Below, one piece after another: positions 1 to 5,768 of a DNA stretch of 5,768 bases. How positions within the stretch are numbered: position 1 is the stretch's first letter; each line of letters opens with the position of its first letter. The translations under genes and the position numbers were made by a program. Origin of the DNA: an uncultured Gemella sp. (GTDB lineage: Bacteria; Bacillota; Bacilli; Staphylococcales; Gemellaceae); contig CAMEOL010000069.1 in the NCBI GenBank assembly GCA_945929765.1, positions 1 to 5,768 on the forward strand. Reading direction: 5' to 3'. The notes beneath the pieces are model-generated. The model made no database searches and was not told where the DNA came from. It saw nothing but the letters and a program-made list of their open reading frames with translations.

Positions 1-55
1 GTAATTAAATATTTTATACTAAATTGAGGCTATACACAAAACTTATGACAGACCC
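1..55. mobile_element. End of an insertion sequence (probably IS256-type) inserted in cas1
   Basis: Homology to Cas1 stops abruptly near position 55. Read on the minus strand from 55, the sequence begins GGGTCTGTCATAAGTTTTGT and continues GTATAG; none of its three minus-strand frames continues the Cas1 fold. Such ends, with an outermost G-rich CTGT-type tip and an inner TTTTGTGTA block, resemble the terminal inverted repeats I know from IS256-family elements of Bacillota. The transposase, the other end and the target duplication lie outside the window, so the family is an inference. The exact junction could be anywhere from about 53 to 57, because the element tip and the target base run GAGAGGG are ambiguous. 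The alternative is a deletion or rearrangement junction without an insertion sequence. Confidence 0.6.
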
Positions 56-551
56 TCTCGATAAAGTCTTTTCCGTACAAACTATTAAAATATACTTTTG
101 CAGAATGACCTTCTCTATTAGTTACATCATTATATTCTAATTCTTCTAAATATTGTTCTAGAAGTTTATATTCTTTCTTATTCAATTCTTTTAAAAAATC
201 GTACTGTTTTTGTATTTTTTCGTAAACTATTTTTGTCCAAATAATTTCAATTATATTAATTTTCCAATTTCTTTGTGTTCTATATTTTAAACTCGTATCG
301 TGTGAACCATAAATTGCTATTAGGTTGGAAAAAGGATTTCTTTTTTCATCGCAAAATAAAACTTGAACTTTATTTTTTATTAATTCGTTTAACAGTACAG
401 CTGTAATACTAACAGCTGTACTTTCAACAATAATCATATATAGTTCGTTAATATTTATGCGTTTAATTTCTTGTTCTTTTCTAACAGTAAGATAGTTCAT
501 ATTATAGTCTAATTTTGCTCTATCTCTAATAACTACTGTTCTCCAAGTCAT
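30..551 (-). pseudogene. cas1: cas1, 5' part only: type II CRISPR adaptation integrase, truncated by insertion
   Basis: Cas1 is the integrase that, with Cas2 (and Csn2 and Cas9 in type II-A), inserts new spacers into the CRISPR array. The N-terminus (WRTVVIRDRAKLDY), the LFCDEKR block near residues 66-71, the YGSHDTSL block near 81-88 and NREGHSAKVYFNSLYGKDF near 145-163 match type II-A Cas1 such as that of Streptococcus pyogenes. E147 in NREGH corresponds to the first catalytic Glu (E149 in S. pyogenes). After about residue 166 the match ends; the last seven codons (VCHKFCV) come from the inserted DNA, and a TAG stops the frame at codon 174. Full Cas1 is about 290 residues, so the catalytic His and second acidic residue are missing and the product should not integrate spacers. 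The start is supported by GAGGG at 558-562 six bases upstream of ATG. It lies 14 bases after cas9 in the same operon. Confidence 0.88.
394..422. repeat. Perfect 11-bp inverted repeat inside cas1
   Basis: Arms AGTACAGCTGT (394-404) and ACAGCTGTACT (412-422) are exact reverse complements around a 7-base loop. The core ACAGCTGT is itself a palindrome, so it is also a direct repeat. It encodes the STAVSITAV segment of Cas1 (residues 44-52). There is no T-run on the minus strand after it that would make it a standard terminator. It is a real structure in the sequence; any role is unknown. Confidence 0.6.
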
Positions 552-565
552 ATTTATCCCTCAAT

Positions 566-3500
566 TTATATTATTGTAACTATTTTTTCGTATAAACCTG
601 TAACTGATTTTTCAATTATTTTAAATTCTTTTCTTTTTGTAATATTAACGTTTAATAATAGGCTATCGGCAGTTATATATAATGTTCTATCGTCAGTTAT
701 ATTGATATCTTTTAATTTTTTAAATTTTGGTTTATGATTTGCCATGATGTTTAATATTTCTAAAATTTGAATACACTGTGCTTCTAATGATAAGTTTTTA
801 AAAATATTTTTAGTTTGTTCTTTTTTGAAATCATCGTATTTGTTAGATTGTTTGTATTTTAATATACCAGTATTCATTTTTTCAACTAAATGGTCAAATA
901 GCGCTAAGTTATCTTTTAAAGAAATTATTTTTTCGTTTACTTTTAATTGTTCTCTTTCTTTTTCATTTTTAGCAGAATTAAATTTGAATGCAAATTTTGA
1001 CATTTCTTTCAATAGTCTATTATATTTAAAGTCTATTAAAATTTCCACTGCAGAATTTAAATAGCAATATTCATTACTTTTTTTACCGCCAATATAATAG
1101 TAAAAATTGTCTATTTTAACTAATGAACCGTTACGTAACATTTTATATAGTAGGTTAGGACGGTATATTTCATTTTTTTCTAAAGTTTTAAAATAGTTAA
1201 TAATACAGTTATTATCTTTTATTTTTTTGTCAATGTATACAGGGATAGGAACTAATTTTACTTGTTTTTTCATTCCAGATTTAGTTTTAAGTTCGTAAGA
1301 AATTATACTATAGTATGCAATTTTAATAGATGTATATCCCCCATATTTAGTGATATCTTTTAGTTTTTCTGAATTTTGCATATTTTTACTAGATTTTGAT
1401 GGGATATATTCTCGAGTTTCTTTTATTTTTTTATTTTTTAAAGTTTCGTCAAATAATAAACCTTTTCGTTTAGCTGCTTTTTTTGAAATGTTAATTCTTT
1501 TACATTGTATTTCTTTTTTGATAGTCTCTATTGTTTCTCCTACTATCCAAGCGTTTTTCACGTCTTTTCCATATATATTATTTAATGTATAATTTTTATT
1601 ATTTTTCTCTATGAAATTAGCTACATATTTTGTGAATTTTGTAGAAAATACATTTCCTACAACTATACTCAAATAAGCATCATGTGCGTGATGATAGTTG
1701 TTTAGTTCACGTATTTTAATAAATTCTGGATTTATTACTTCGGAAGTATGTATTTTTTTATATTTATTAAAAATGGTTTTATATGCAAAATCTTGTCTAA
1801 ACTCACTAACGTTTTCTGCTTTAACGTAACAAATTTCAGTATGAGGTAATAAGTTTTTTAAAATTCCGGATACAGCTTTTGTTGATTGTGATGTTTCAAT
1901 TAGTTGTCTGTTTATAAATTTAGAAAGCTGTTCTGTAGTTAATTCTTCTTCACATACTAATCTATTATATTTTTCTTGTGTTATTAATTTTTTATCCAAT
2001 AATGTTTTCCAATAATTTTTTAGTTCTTTTGTTATAGTAAGAGTTTCTTTTAACGGATATTTATCTTTTTTAGCTTCATTTTTTGTTTTTAATGTTAATA
2101 CTAAATTGTTATGTAAACTATCATCTTTAGTTTTAGAGCGTGGATAAATGTGATCTATGTCATAAATATTATTATTAAATAGTTCGCTTAAATTTATTTC
2201 TTCTCCACTGTACATACATTTCCCTAGTTGTGTACAGTATAGCCATAGTTTTTTAGTTTTGAAATATTCATCTGGATATTGTTTAGTTACTTCTTCTAAA
2301 AGTTGTTTGTCATCTTTTAGGTTTTTAAATAATTTTTCAAGTTGCGTTTTTCTTGAATCTGTTCTCTTTTTTTCAGCCTTGTTAGACCTAATAGTTTCAA
2401 TGAATATTTTTTTAGGATCTTTACCTAGCAGGTTCCTTATTTCTTCTACTATTTTTAAAGTTTGCCAAACAGCTCTTTTTACCGATGGAGAAACGTAAAT
2501 GTCGTTTACTATGTCATAGTCTACTTTAGTAATGGGTTTTTCTAACTTTTTGTTGTAATTTTCAATCGCATCAATATAACCTTTTTCTTCACTTAAAAGT
2601 TCCATAAAGTGTAGCATATTGTTACGCATTGCGTTTATAATGTTAGAAATTTCCCCAGTAGACAAATCGACTAATTTTTCGCTATAAATTCCAGTTAATA
2701 GCTTATCAGAGAAGCGTCCCCATCCTTTATAACGAAGGTTTGCTAATCTATTTATTTCGTTGTCGTTTAATTTTTCTCCGTAATTTTCCTTTATTTTATT
2801 TATTACGAGTTTTTTAGTTTCACCGAACAGAGTAAGCCAGCTAATAATATTTTCTACCATGACATTATCAAATTTTTCACCTAAAATATTTTTAGTTTCA
2901 ACGTATGATTTTAAATTTGATTTTATTTCTATATCTATACCCGCTAATTTCTTATCTTTAGGTAGAACATTAGTACTTTGTAAATATTTTTCTAATTTGT
3001 TTTTTGTTAATTTTTGTACTTTGTTCTTAAAAAATGTTTCAATAATATCGTTACGCACATCTAGAGAAAGACGAACGCCATCTATGTTTAATACGTTCAG
3101 CTCGTTTAATAGCTCATATTCAGAATATAATAGTGAATTTTTTGGAATGACTTTTTCTTTTAGTAAATAGGTACAGTTATTAGTCATTTTTTCGATAAAT
3201 TGTGTTGCACTGGCTTCTTCGTTTACAACATCTTTAAAATTCCACGGTGTAATTTTTTCAGAACTATTACGAACTATCCATGCATTACCACCTTTATTTT
3301 TATGATAATTATTTAAAGGACCTATGTAGTATGGTATTCTAAACTCGTGAAGCATAATTATTTTTTCAGAAGTAGAGTAACCATCTGTTTTTTCTTTTAA
3401 AAAGGGATAATATTTTTCTGCATTTTTTAATATTAATTTTAGTTCTTCTAAATGCACTTGATAAGGAATTACACCATTATCTCTTGTTTTTTGTAGAAGT

Positions 3501-4762
3501 AGAAAATCTCCTAATTCTAGTCTTGATTTTATTTCTCTTACTTCTTCAGTTTCTTCGAGTTTCTTTAGTATGTTGTTCTCAATGAATTTTTTAAAATCCT
3601 CATAGGAAGTTTTACGATAATGTTTCACTTTTTTAGAAGAATTATTTGTTTTTATATCTCCGTCTTTTGATAGTGTACCATGACCTGCGTATTGAAGATA
3701 ATTATTTTCTATTTTGTTTGTAAAACAATTCTTATAAAGTTCTACTTTTTCATATTTATTAAGTTTTTTATCGTTTTTAATAACATTTTTTAATAATTTC
3801 AAGTCTACTTTATGCTTAGTATAATGCTTTACTTTTGATTCGGAAATAGTTAAACCAGGTTCTTTTATTTTTGTTAAAATTATAGCGTCGTAAATTTTTT
3901 TCGCTAAATCAATAGTGGTAATATCATCTCCTAATATTGCTTCATAATCAGCTCGACTTTCTTCATAAGTTTTTTCAAAAGAAATCTCATTTTTGTCAGA
4001 TTCTTTATAATTTTCATTTTCAAAAATAATATCTAATTTTGATTTACTTCCTATTGCTAATTTAAAAAATGAGTCAAGTTGTTTATTTTTATTGAATAAA
4101 GTTTTTATATTTTTTTCTTTATCGGATTTGTTGTTGTTTTTGTTTAATAGTATTGTTTCTAATTTTTCTAATTTTGCATCATCTTCTAATAAAATTAATG
4201 AATCTTCATTAAAACAAATTTCATCTTTTAAGTTGTGTAATAGGTCTATTATTCTGTGGTCATTAGATATAGCTTCTCCGGAAAATAAAAAGTTTCCACG
4301 ATATTTTAAAATGTGATGACACGCTAAATACAGTTCTCTAATGTCAGGATTTTCTTTTTTCAATAAATGTTCACGTAAATGATAAATAGTTTTATATTCC
4401 GAATAAAAATTTTTGTCTGTATAATTTTCATCATTAAAAAGAACATATTTAGAGTTAACAGTTTTATCTTCTAAATAAAATTTGCTTTCTACTAGTCTGT
4501 TAAAAAAAGTAGCATCAATTTTTTCTATTTCTTTTTTAAATAAGTCCTTTAGAAGTTTTAGACGATATCTTCTACGTTCATAGCGTCTACGTTGTGTTCT
4601 TTTTGTTCGTCTTTTTACTGCTGTTTCAGCTTCTGTAAAAATTCTAACTCCAAGTGCTTTTTTATTTTTTATTTTTAGAATTTTATAATTTTCATCAGTA
4701 GCACTCCAACCTATAGACGCAGTTCCTATATCTAATCCTAAGTAATAATTATTTTTTTCCAT
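566..4762 (-). CDS. cas9: Cas9, RNA-guided DNA endonuclease of a type II (II-A-like) CRISPR system, 1398 aa
   Basis: Cas9 uses a crRNA:tracrRNA pair to find and cut both strands of invading DNA in the cytoplasm, and in type II-A it also helps choose spacers. The protein starts with the RuvC-I motif (LGLDIGTASIGW, D11), then an Arg-rich bridge helix (about 50-75) and a REC lobe containing KYRGNFLF (near 153-160) and FRIPYYIGPL (P477). RuvC-II is PKKIFIETIRSN (E789). The HNH domain has YDIDHIYPRS (D870, H871) with N885 and N895 at the expected later positions. RuvC-III is NNYHHAHDAYL (H1025, D1028). The C-terminal PAM-interacting part has KYGGY (1139-1143) and ends SVTGLYEK. All catalytic residues known from the S. 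pyogenes enzyme (1368 aa) have counterparts, so it looks active. Its overall style resembles the ~1390-residue Cas9s of Firmicutes such as Filifactor and Peptoniphilus. AAGGAG at 4770-4775, seven bases before ATG, fixes the start. cas1 follows after 14 bases. Confidence 0.97.
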   Translation of the reverse strand: MEKNNYYLGLDIGTASIGWSATDENYKILKIKNKKALGVRIFTEAETAVKRRTKRTQRRRYERRRYRLKLLKDLFKKEIEKIDATFFNRLVESKFYLEDKTVNSKYVLFNDENYTDKNFYSEYKTIYHLREHLLKKENPDIRELYLACHHILKYRGNFLFSGEAISNDHRIIDLLHNLKDEICFNEDSLILLEDDAKLEKLETILLNKNNNKSDKEKNIKTLFNKNKQLDSFFKLAIGSKSKLDIIFENENYKESDKNEISFEKTYEESRADYEAILGDDITTIDLAKKIYDAIILTKIKEPGLTISESKVKHYTKHKVDLKLLKNVIKNDKKLNKYEKVELYKNCFTNKIENNYLQYAGHGTLSKDGDIKTNNSSKKVKHYRKTSYEDFKKFIENNILKKLEETEEVREIKSRLELGDFLLLQKTRDNGVIPYQVHLEELKLILKNAEKYYPFLKEKTDGYSTSEKIIMLHEFRIPYYIGPLNNYHKNKGGNAWIVRNSSEKITPWNFKDVVNEEASATQFIEKMTNNCTYLLKEKVIPKNSLLYSEYELLNELNVLNIDGVRLSLDVRNDIIETFFKNKVQKLTKNKLEKYLQSTNVLPKDKKLAGIDIEIKSNLKSYVETKNILGEKFDNVMVENIISWLTLFGETKKLVINKIKENYGEKLNDNEINRLANLRYKGWGRFSDKLLTGIYSEKLVDLSTGEISNIINAMRNNMLHFMELLSEEKGYIDAIENYNKKLEKPITKVDYDIVNDIYVSPSVKRAVWQTLKIVEEIRNLLGKDPKKIFIETIRSNKAEKKRTDSRKTQLEKLFKNLKDDKQLLEEVTKQYPDEYFKTKKLWLYCTQLGKCMYSGEEINLSELFNNNIYDIDHIYPRSKTKDDSLHNNLVLTLKTKNEAKKDKYPLKETLTITKELKNYWKTLLDKKLITQEKYNRLVCEEELTTEQLSKFINRQLIETSQSTKAVSGILKNLLPHTEICYVKAENVSEFRQDFAYKTIFNKYKKIHTSEVINPEFIKIRELNNYHHAHDAYLSIVVGNVFSTKFTKYVANFIEKNNKNYTLNNIYGKDVKNAWIVGETIETIKKEIQCKRINISKKAAKRKGLLFDETLKNKKIKETREYIPSKSSKNMQNSEKLKDITKYGGYTSIKIAYYSIISYELKTKSGMKKQVKLVPIPVYIDKKIKDNNCIINYFKTLEKNEIYRPNLLYKMLRNGSLVKIDNFYYYIGGKKSNEYCYLNSAVEILIDFKYNRLLKEMSKFAFKFNSAKNEKEREQLKVNEKIISLKDNLALFDHLVEKMNTGILKYKQSNKYDDFKKEQTKNIFKNLSLEAQCIQILEILNIMANHKPKFKKLKDINITDDRTLYITADSLLLNVNITKRKEFKIIEKSVTGLYEKIVTII

Positions 4763-4792
4763 AATATTGCTCCTTAAAATCTTCTTATGTAT

Positions 4793-4821
4793 ATTTTACA
4801 ATAATACAGCACGCAGAGCAA
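4793..4821 (-). promoter_or_regulatory. Candidate sigma-A promoter for cas9-cas1
   Basis: On the minus strand, TTGCTC (4816-4821, -35, 4 of 6 matches to TTGACA) is followed by exactly 17 bases and TAAAAT (4793-4798, -10, 5 of 6 matches to TATAAT). Transcription would start near 4786, about 23 bases before the cas9 ATG and leaving room for the ribosome binding site at 4770-4775. AT-rich sequence produces such hexamers by chance, so this is the best candidate and not proof. Confidence 0.5.
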
Positions 4822-4873
4822 TCGCTTTCTTTAGGTTTCTTGATTTTGTTTTTGTAATAAAACCATCCTCATA

Positions 4874-4902
4874 TAGTCATTCTCTTTAAAATATGATATA
4901 AT
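4874..4902 (+). promoter_or_regulatory. Candidate extended -10 promoter for yheA-hemZ
   Basis: TATAAT (4897-4902) is a perfect -10 box preceded by TGA at 4894-4896, which gives the extended TGN form. A -35-like TAGTCA (4874-4879, 4 of 6) lies 17 bases upstream. The start site would be near 4909, about 26 bases before the yheA ATG, with AGGAGA at 4923-4928 in the leader. It points away from the cas9 promoter; the two -35 boxes are about 52 bases apart. Confidence 0.7.
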
Positions 4903-4934
4903 AGTTTTATTAATATAAATATAGGAGAAAAATA

Positions 4935-5285
4935 ATGGTAAATATTTACGATAAAGCGAATGAGTTAGAAAGAGCATTACGTGAAGACGAGACATATAAA
5001 GCTGTAGAAGCTGCATTCGAAACTTTAGAACAACATCCAGAATCAAAAGATTTATACAAACAATTTATCGATACTCAAGCACAATTTATGCAAGGTATGC
5101 AAATGGGAGAGCAACCATCAGAAGAGCAACTTCAAGCATTTCAAGAGTTACAAAAAAAATTGATGGCAGATGAAAAAGTAACAGCGTTAGTTCAAGCACA
5201 ACAACGTCTGCAAATAACAATTGAAGATTTAAATAAAACAATCTATAAGCCGTTAGAAGAATTATTTAATAAATATGAAAAATAA
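4935..5285 (+). CDS. YheA/YlbF-type UPF0342 protein, 116 aa
   Basis: A small, charged, almost entirely helical cytoplasmic protein without signal peptide or membrane segment. The pattern (M)VNIYDKANELERALRE at the start, a Gln-rich middle helix near 47-75 and LNKTIYKPLEELF near 99-111 matches Bacillus subtilis YheA (about 117 aa) in length and layout. The family belongs to the YlbF/YmcA superfamily (DUF964). In B. subtilis, YlbF and YmcA work with YaaT to modulate RNase Y and competence and sporulation control, but the YheA branch has no firmly assigned role, so a regulatory function here is inference. AGGAGA at 4923-4928, six bases before ATG, supports the start. It is the first gene of a rightward pair and its 3' end overlaps hemZ by 11 bases. 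A minus-strand open frame across its start is a shadow. Confidence 0.9.
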   Translation: MVNIYDKANELERALREDETYKAVEAAFETLEQHPESKDLYKQFIDTQAQFMQGMQMGEQPSEEQLQAFQELQKKLMADEKVTALVQAQQRLQITIEDLNKTIYKPLEELFNKYEK

Positions 5286-5768
5286 TTATAACTTCTTAAT
5301 TTCAGGTATTTCTGAAGAAGTTTATGATTTGACAATAAAACACCTTGCGCAACAGTACGTGCAAGGTGCTACTTTTTGCTATAATGGTACAGAAATAGAA
5401 GAAGCTATAAACATTACATTAGATTTTGATATTAATGAAGAAAATTTAATATTAAATAGTAATTATAATAATGGTTATAAAAGTTCTTCAGAAATAATAA
5501 TAAAAAACGACGGCAAATATTTGAAGAGACTATTAAGTAAAGAAGTAGTAAAGTTATTTAATAAAATATTTAATTATGAATCTCCATGGGGCGTTTTAAC
5601 AGGGATTAGACCGACTAAACTTTACCATAAACTATACAAACAATATACCGACTTTGCGAAAGTCAGAACGATACTAAGTGAAGATTACTTGCTAATCGAG
5701 GAGAGCATTACAACTCTTGAGAATATTTTTCGTATTCAGTTAGAATCATTACCAGACCTTTATACAAT
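5275..5768 (+). CDS. hemZ: HemZ-type radical SAM protein (coproporphyrinogen III oxidase-like), 5' part; runs off the window
   Basis: The first 164 codons are present and the gene continues past the right edge. The segment WGVLTGIRPTKLYHK (residues 105-119) and the following DYLL...LESLPDLY (137-163) match the N-terminal domain of Bacillus HemZ (about 500 aa), which precedes the radical SAM core. The CxxxCxxC cluster-binding motif is expected about 15-20 codons beyond the window end, so it cannot be checked here. HemZ is named as an oxygen-independent coproporphyrinogen III dehydrogenase, but this branch is distant from HemN and its substrate is uncertain, especially in an organism that may not make heme. 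The ATG at 5275 lies inside the end of yheA in another frame; no strong Shine-Dalgarno precedes it, which suggests translational coupling. The N-terminus aligns with Bacillus HemZ from the LISGIS segment, which supports this start. A strong hairpin lies in codons 23-32. Confidence 0.88.
   Translation, partial: MKNNYNFLISGISEEVYDLTIKHLAQQYVQGATFCYNGTEIEEAINITLDFDINEENLILNSNYNNGYKSSSEIIIKNDGKYLKRLLSKEVVKLFNKIFNYESPWGVLTGIRPTKLYHKLYKQYTDFAKVRTILSEDYLLIEESITTLENIFRIQLESLPDLYT
5290..5322 (+). repeat. Inverted repeat just after the yheA stop codon
   Basis: AACTTCTT (5290-5297) and AAGAAGTT (5315-5322) are exact 8-base reverse complements around a 17-base loop. An alternative inner hairpin pairs TTCAG (5301-5305) with CTGAA (5312-5316). 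The two foldings overlap by two bases and so compete. The arms are AT-rich and weak, lie within the first codons of hemZ and lack a good T-run, so a function is doubtful. Confidence 0.35.
5341..5377 (+). terminator. Terminator- or attenuator-like hairpin within the first codons of hemZ
   Basis: CACCTTGC (5341-5348) pairs perfectly with GCAAGGTG (5361-5368). The stem can extend inward by one G-U and one C-G pair, leaving an 8-base loop. After four bases comes TTTTT (5373-5377), and an A-run (5337-5340) precedes the stem. This resembles an intrinsic terminator 56 bases after the yheA stop, but it sits inside the hemZ reading frame and the gap between stem and T-run is longer than usual. It might reduce hemZ relative to yheA expression, with ribosomes on hemZ suppressing it. 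Function is inferred. Confidence 0.4.

Noticed and set aside
1..60. A simple frameshift as the cause of the short Cas1
   Set aside because: None of the minus-strand frames beyond position 55 resembles the expected continuation (an Asn...LDYGY-type segment), and two reach stops quickly, so foreign sequence is the better explanation.
45..73. Outward-facing -35-like ATGACA in the insertion-sequence end that might form a hybrid promoter into cas1 antisense
   Set aside because: IS256-type ends are known to make hybrid promoters, but no acceptable -10 lies 16-18 bases downstream of position 50.
2130..2139. GTTTTAGAGC on the plus strand, identical to the start of many type II-A CRISPR repeats
   Set aside because: It is a single copy lying antisense inside the HNH coding region of cas9, where it encodes the conserved RSK segment after DHIYP. 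There are no spaced copies and no flanking tracrRNA hairpins, so a chance match is more likely.
2207..2238. 8-bp perfect inverted repeat ACTGTACA / TGTACAGT within cas9
   Set aside because: The 16-base loop makes it weak, there is no T-run, and it falls in the conserved YCTQLGKCMYSG coding segment, so codon content explains it adequately.
825..4316. Several plus-strand open frames of 74-103 codons antisense to cas9
   Set aside because: They mirror the AT-rich cas9 frame, have hydrophobic Phe/Ser-rich translations typical of antisense shadows, and I saw no convincing ribosome binding sites or family resemblance.
4834..4864. Short GGTTT / AAACC pairing in the intergenic region, considered as a tracrRNA or terminator stem
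   Set aside because: It has only five weak base pairs, a 21-base loop and no T-run or second hairpin.
4831..5046. Minus-strand open frame of 71 codons across the yheA start and promoter
   Set aside because: It is antisense to a well-supported yheA gene and its promoter and has no recognisable features.

Overview
This is an AT-rich window from a low-GC Gram-positive bacterium (Bacillota). The arguments are a large type II-A-like Cas9, a YheA/UPF0342 (YlbF-type) protein, and a HemZ-type radical SAM protein whose conserved blocks resemble those of Bacillus. A Gemella-like member of the Bacillales would fit, but the genus is a guess from gene content and composition.

Layout. Positions 1 to about 55 look like the terminal repeat of an insertion sequence, probably IS256-type, sitting inside cas1. 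Positions 30-551 (minus) hold the remaining 5' part of cas1, cut off after about 165 of an expected ~290 codons. Positions 566-4762 (minus) carry a full-length cas9 of 1398 codons with all RuvC and HNH catalytic residues present. Positions 4763-4934 are a divergent intergenic region with one promoter candidate for cas9 leftward and one for yheA rightward. Positions 4935-5285 (plus) encode the YheA/YlbF-type protein. From 5275 to the right edge (plus) lies the 5' third of hemZ, which overlaps yheA by 11 bases.

How it works together. cas9 and cas1 form a leftward unit with a 14-base gap and a ribosome binding site for cas1 in that gap. The insertion removes the Cas1 His and second acidic catalytic positions and separates cas9-cas1' from whatever lies further left (expected: rest of cas1, cas2, csn2, array). 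New spacer acquisition is therefore probably lost, while Cas9 itself looks intact. No CRISPR array and no convincing tracrRNA are visible, so whether the system can still interfere depends on sequence outside the window. The rightward yheA-hemZ pair is ordinary chromosomal flank. The first codons of hemZ contain a GC-rich hairpin followed by a T-run that could act as a terminator or attenuator between the two genes; this is the most interesting non-coding signal here.

I see no clear new system. The window is best read as a type II CRISPR-Cas locus with its adaptation module broken by a mobile element.
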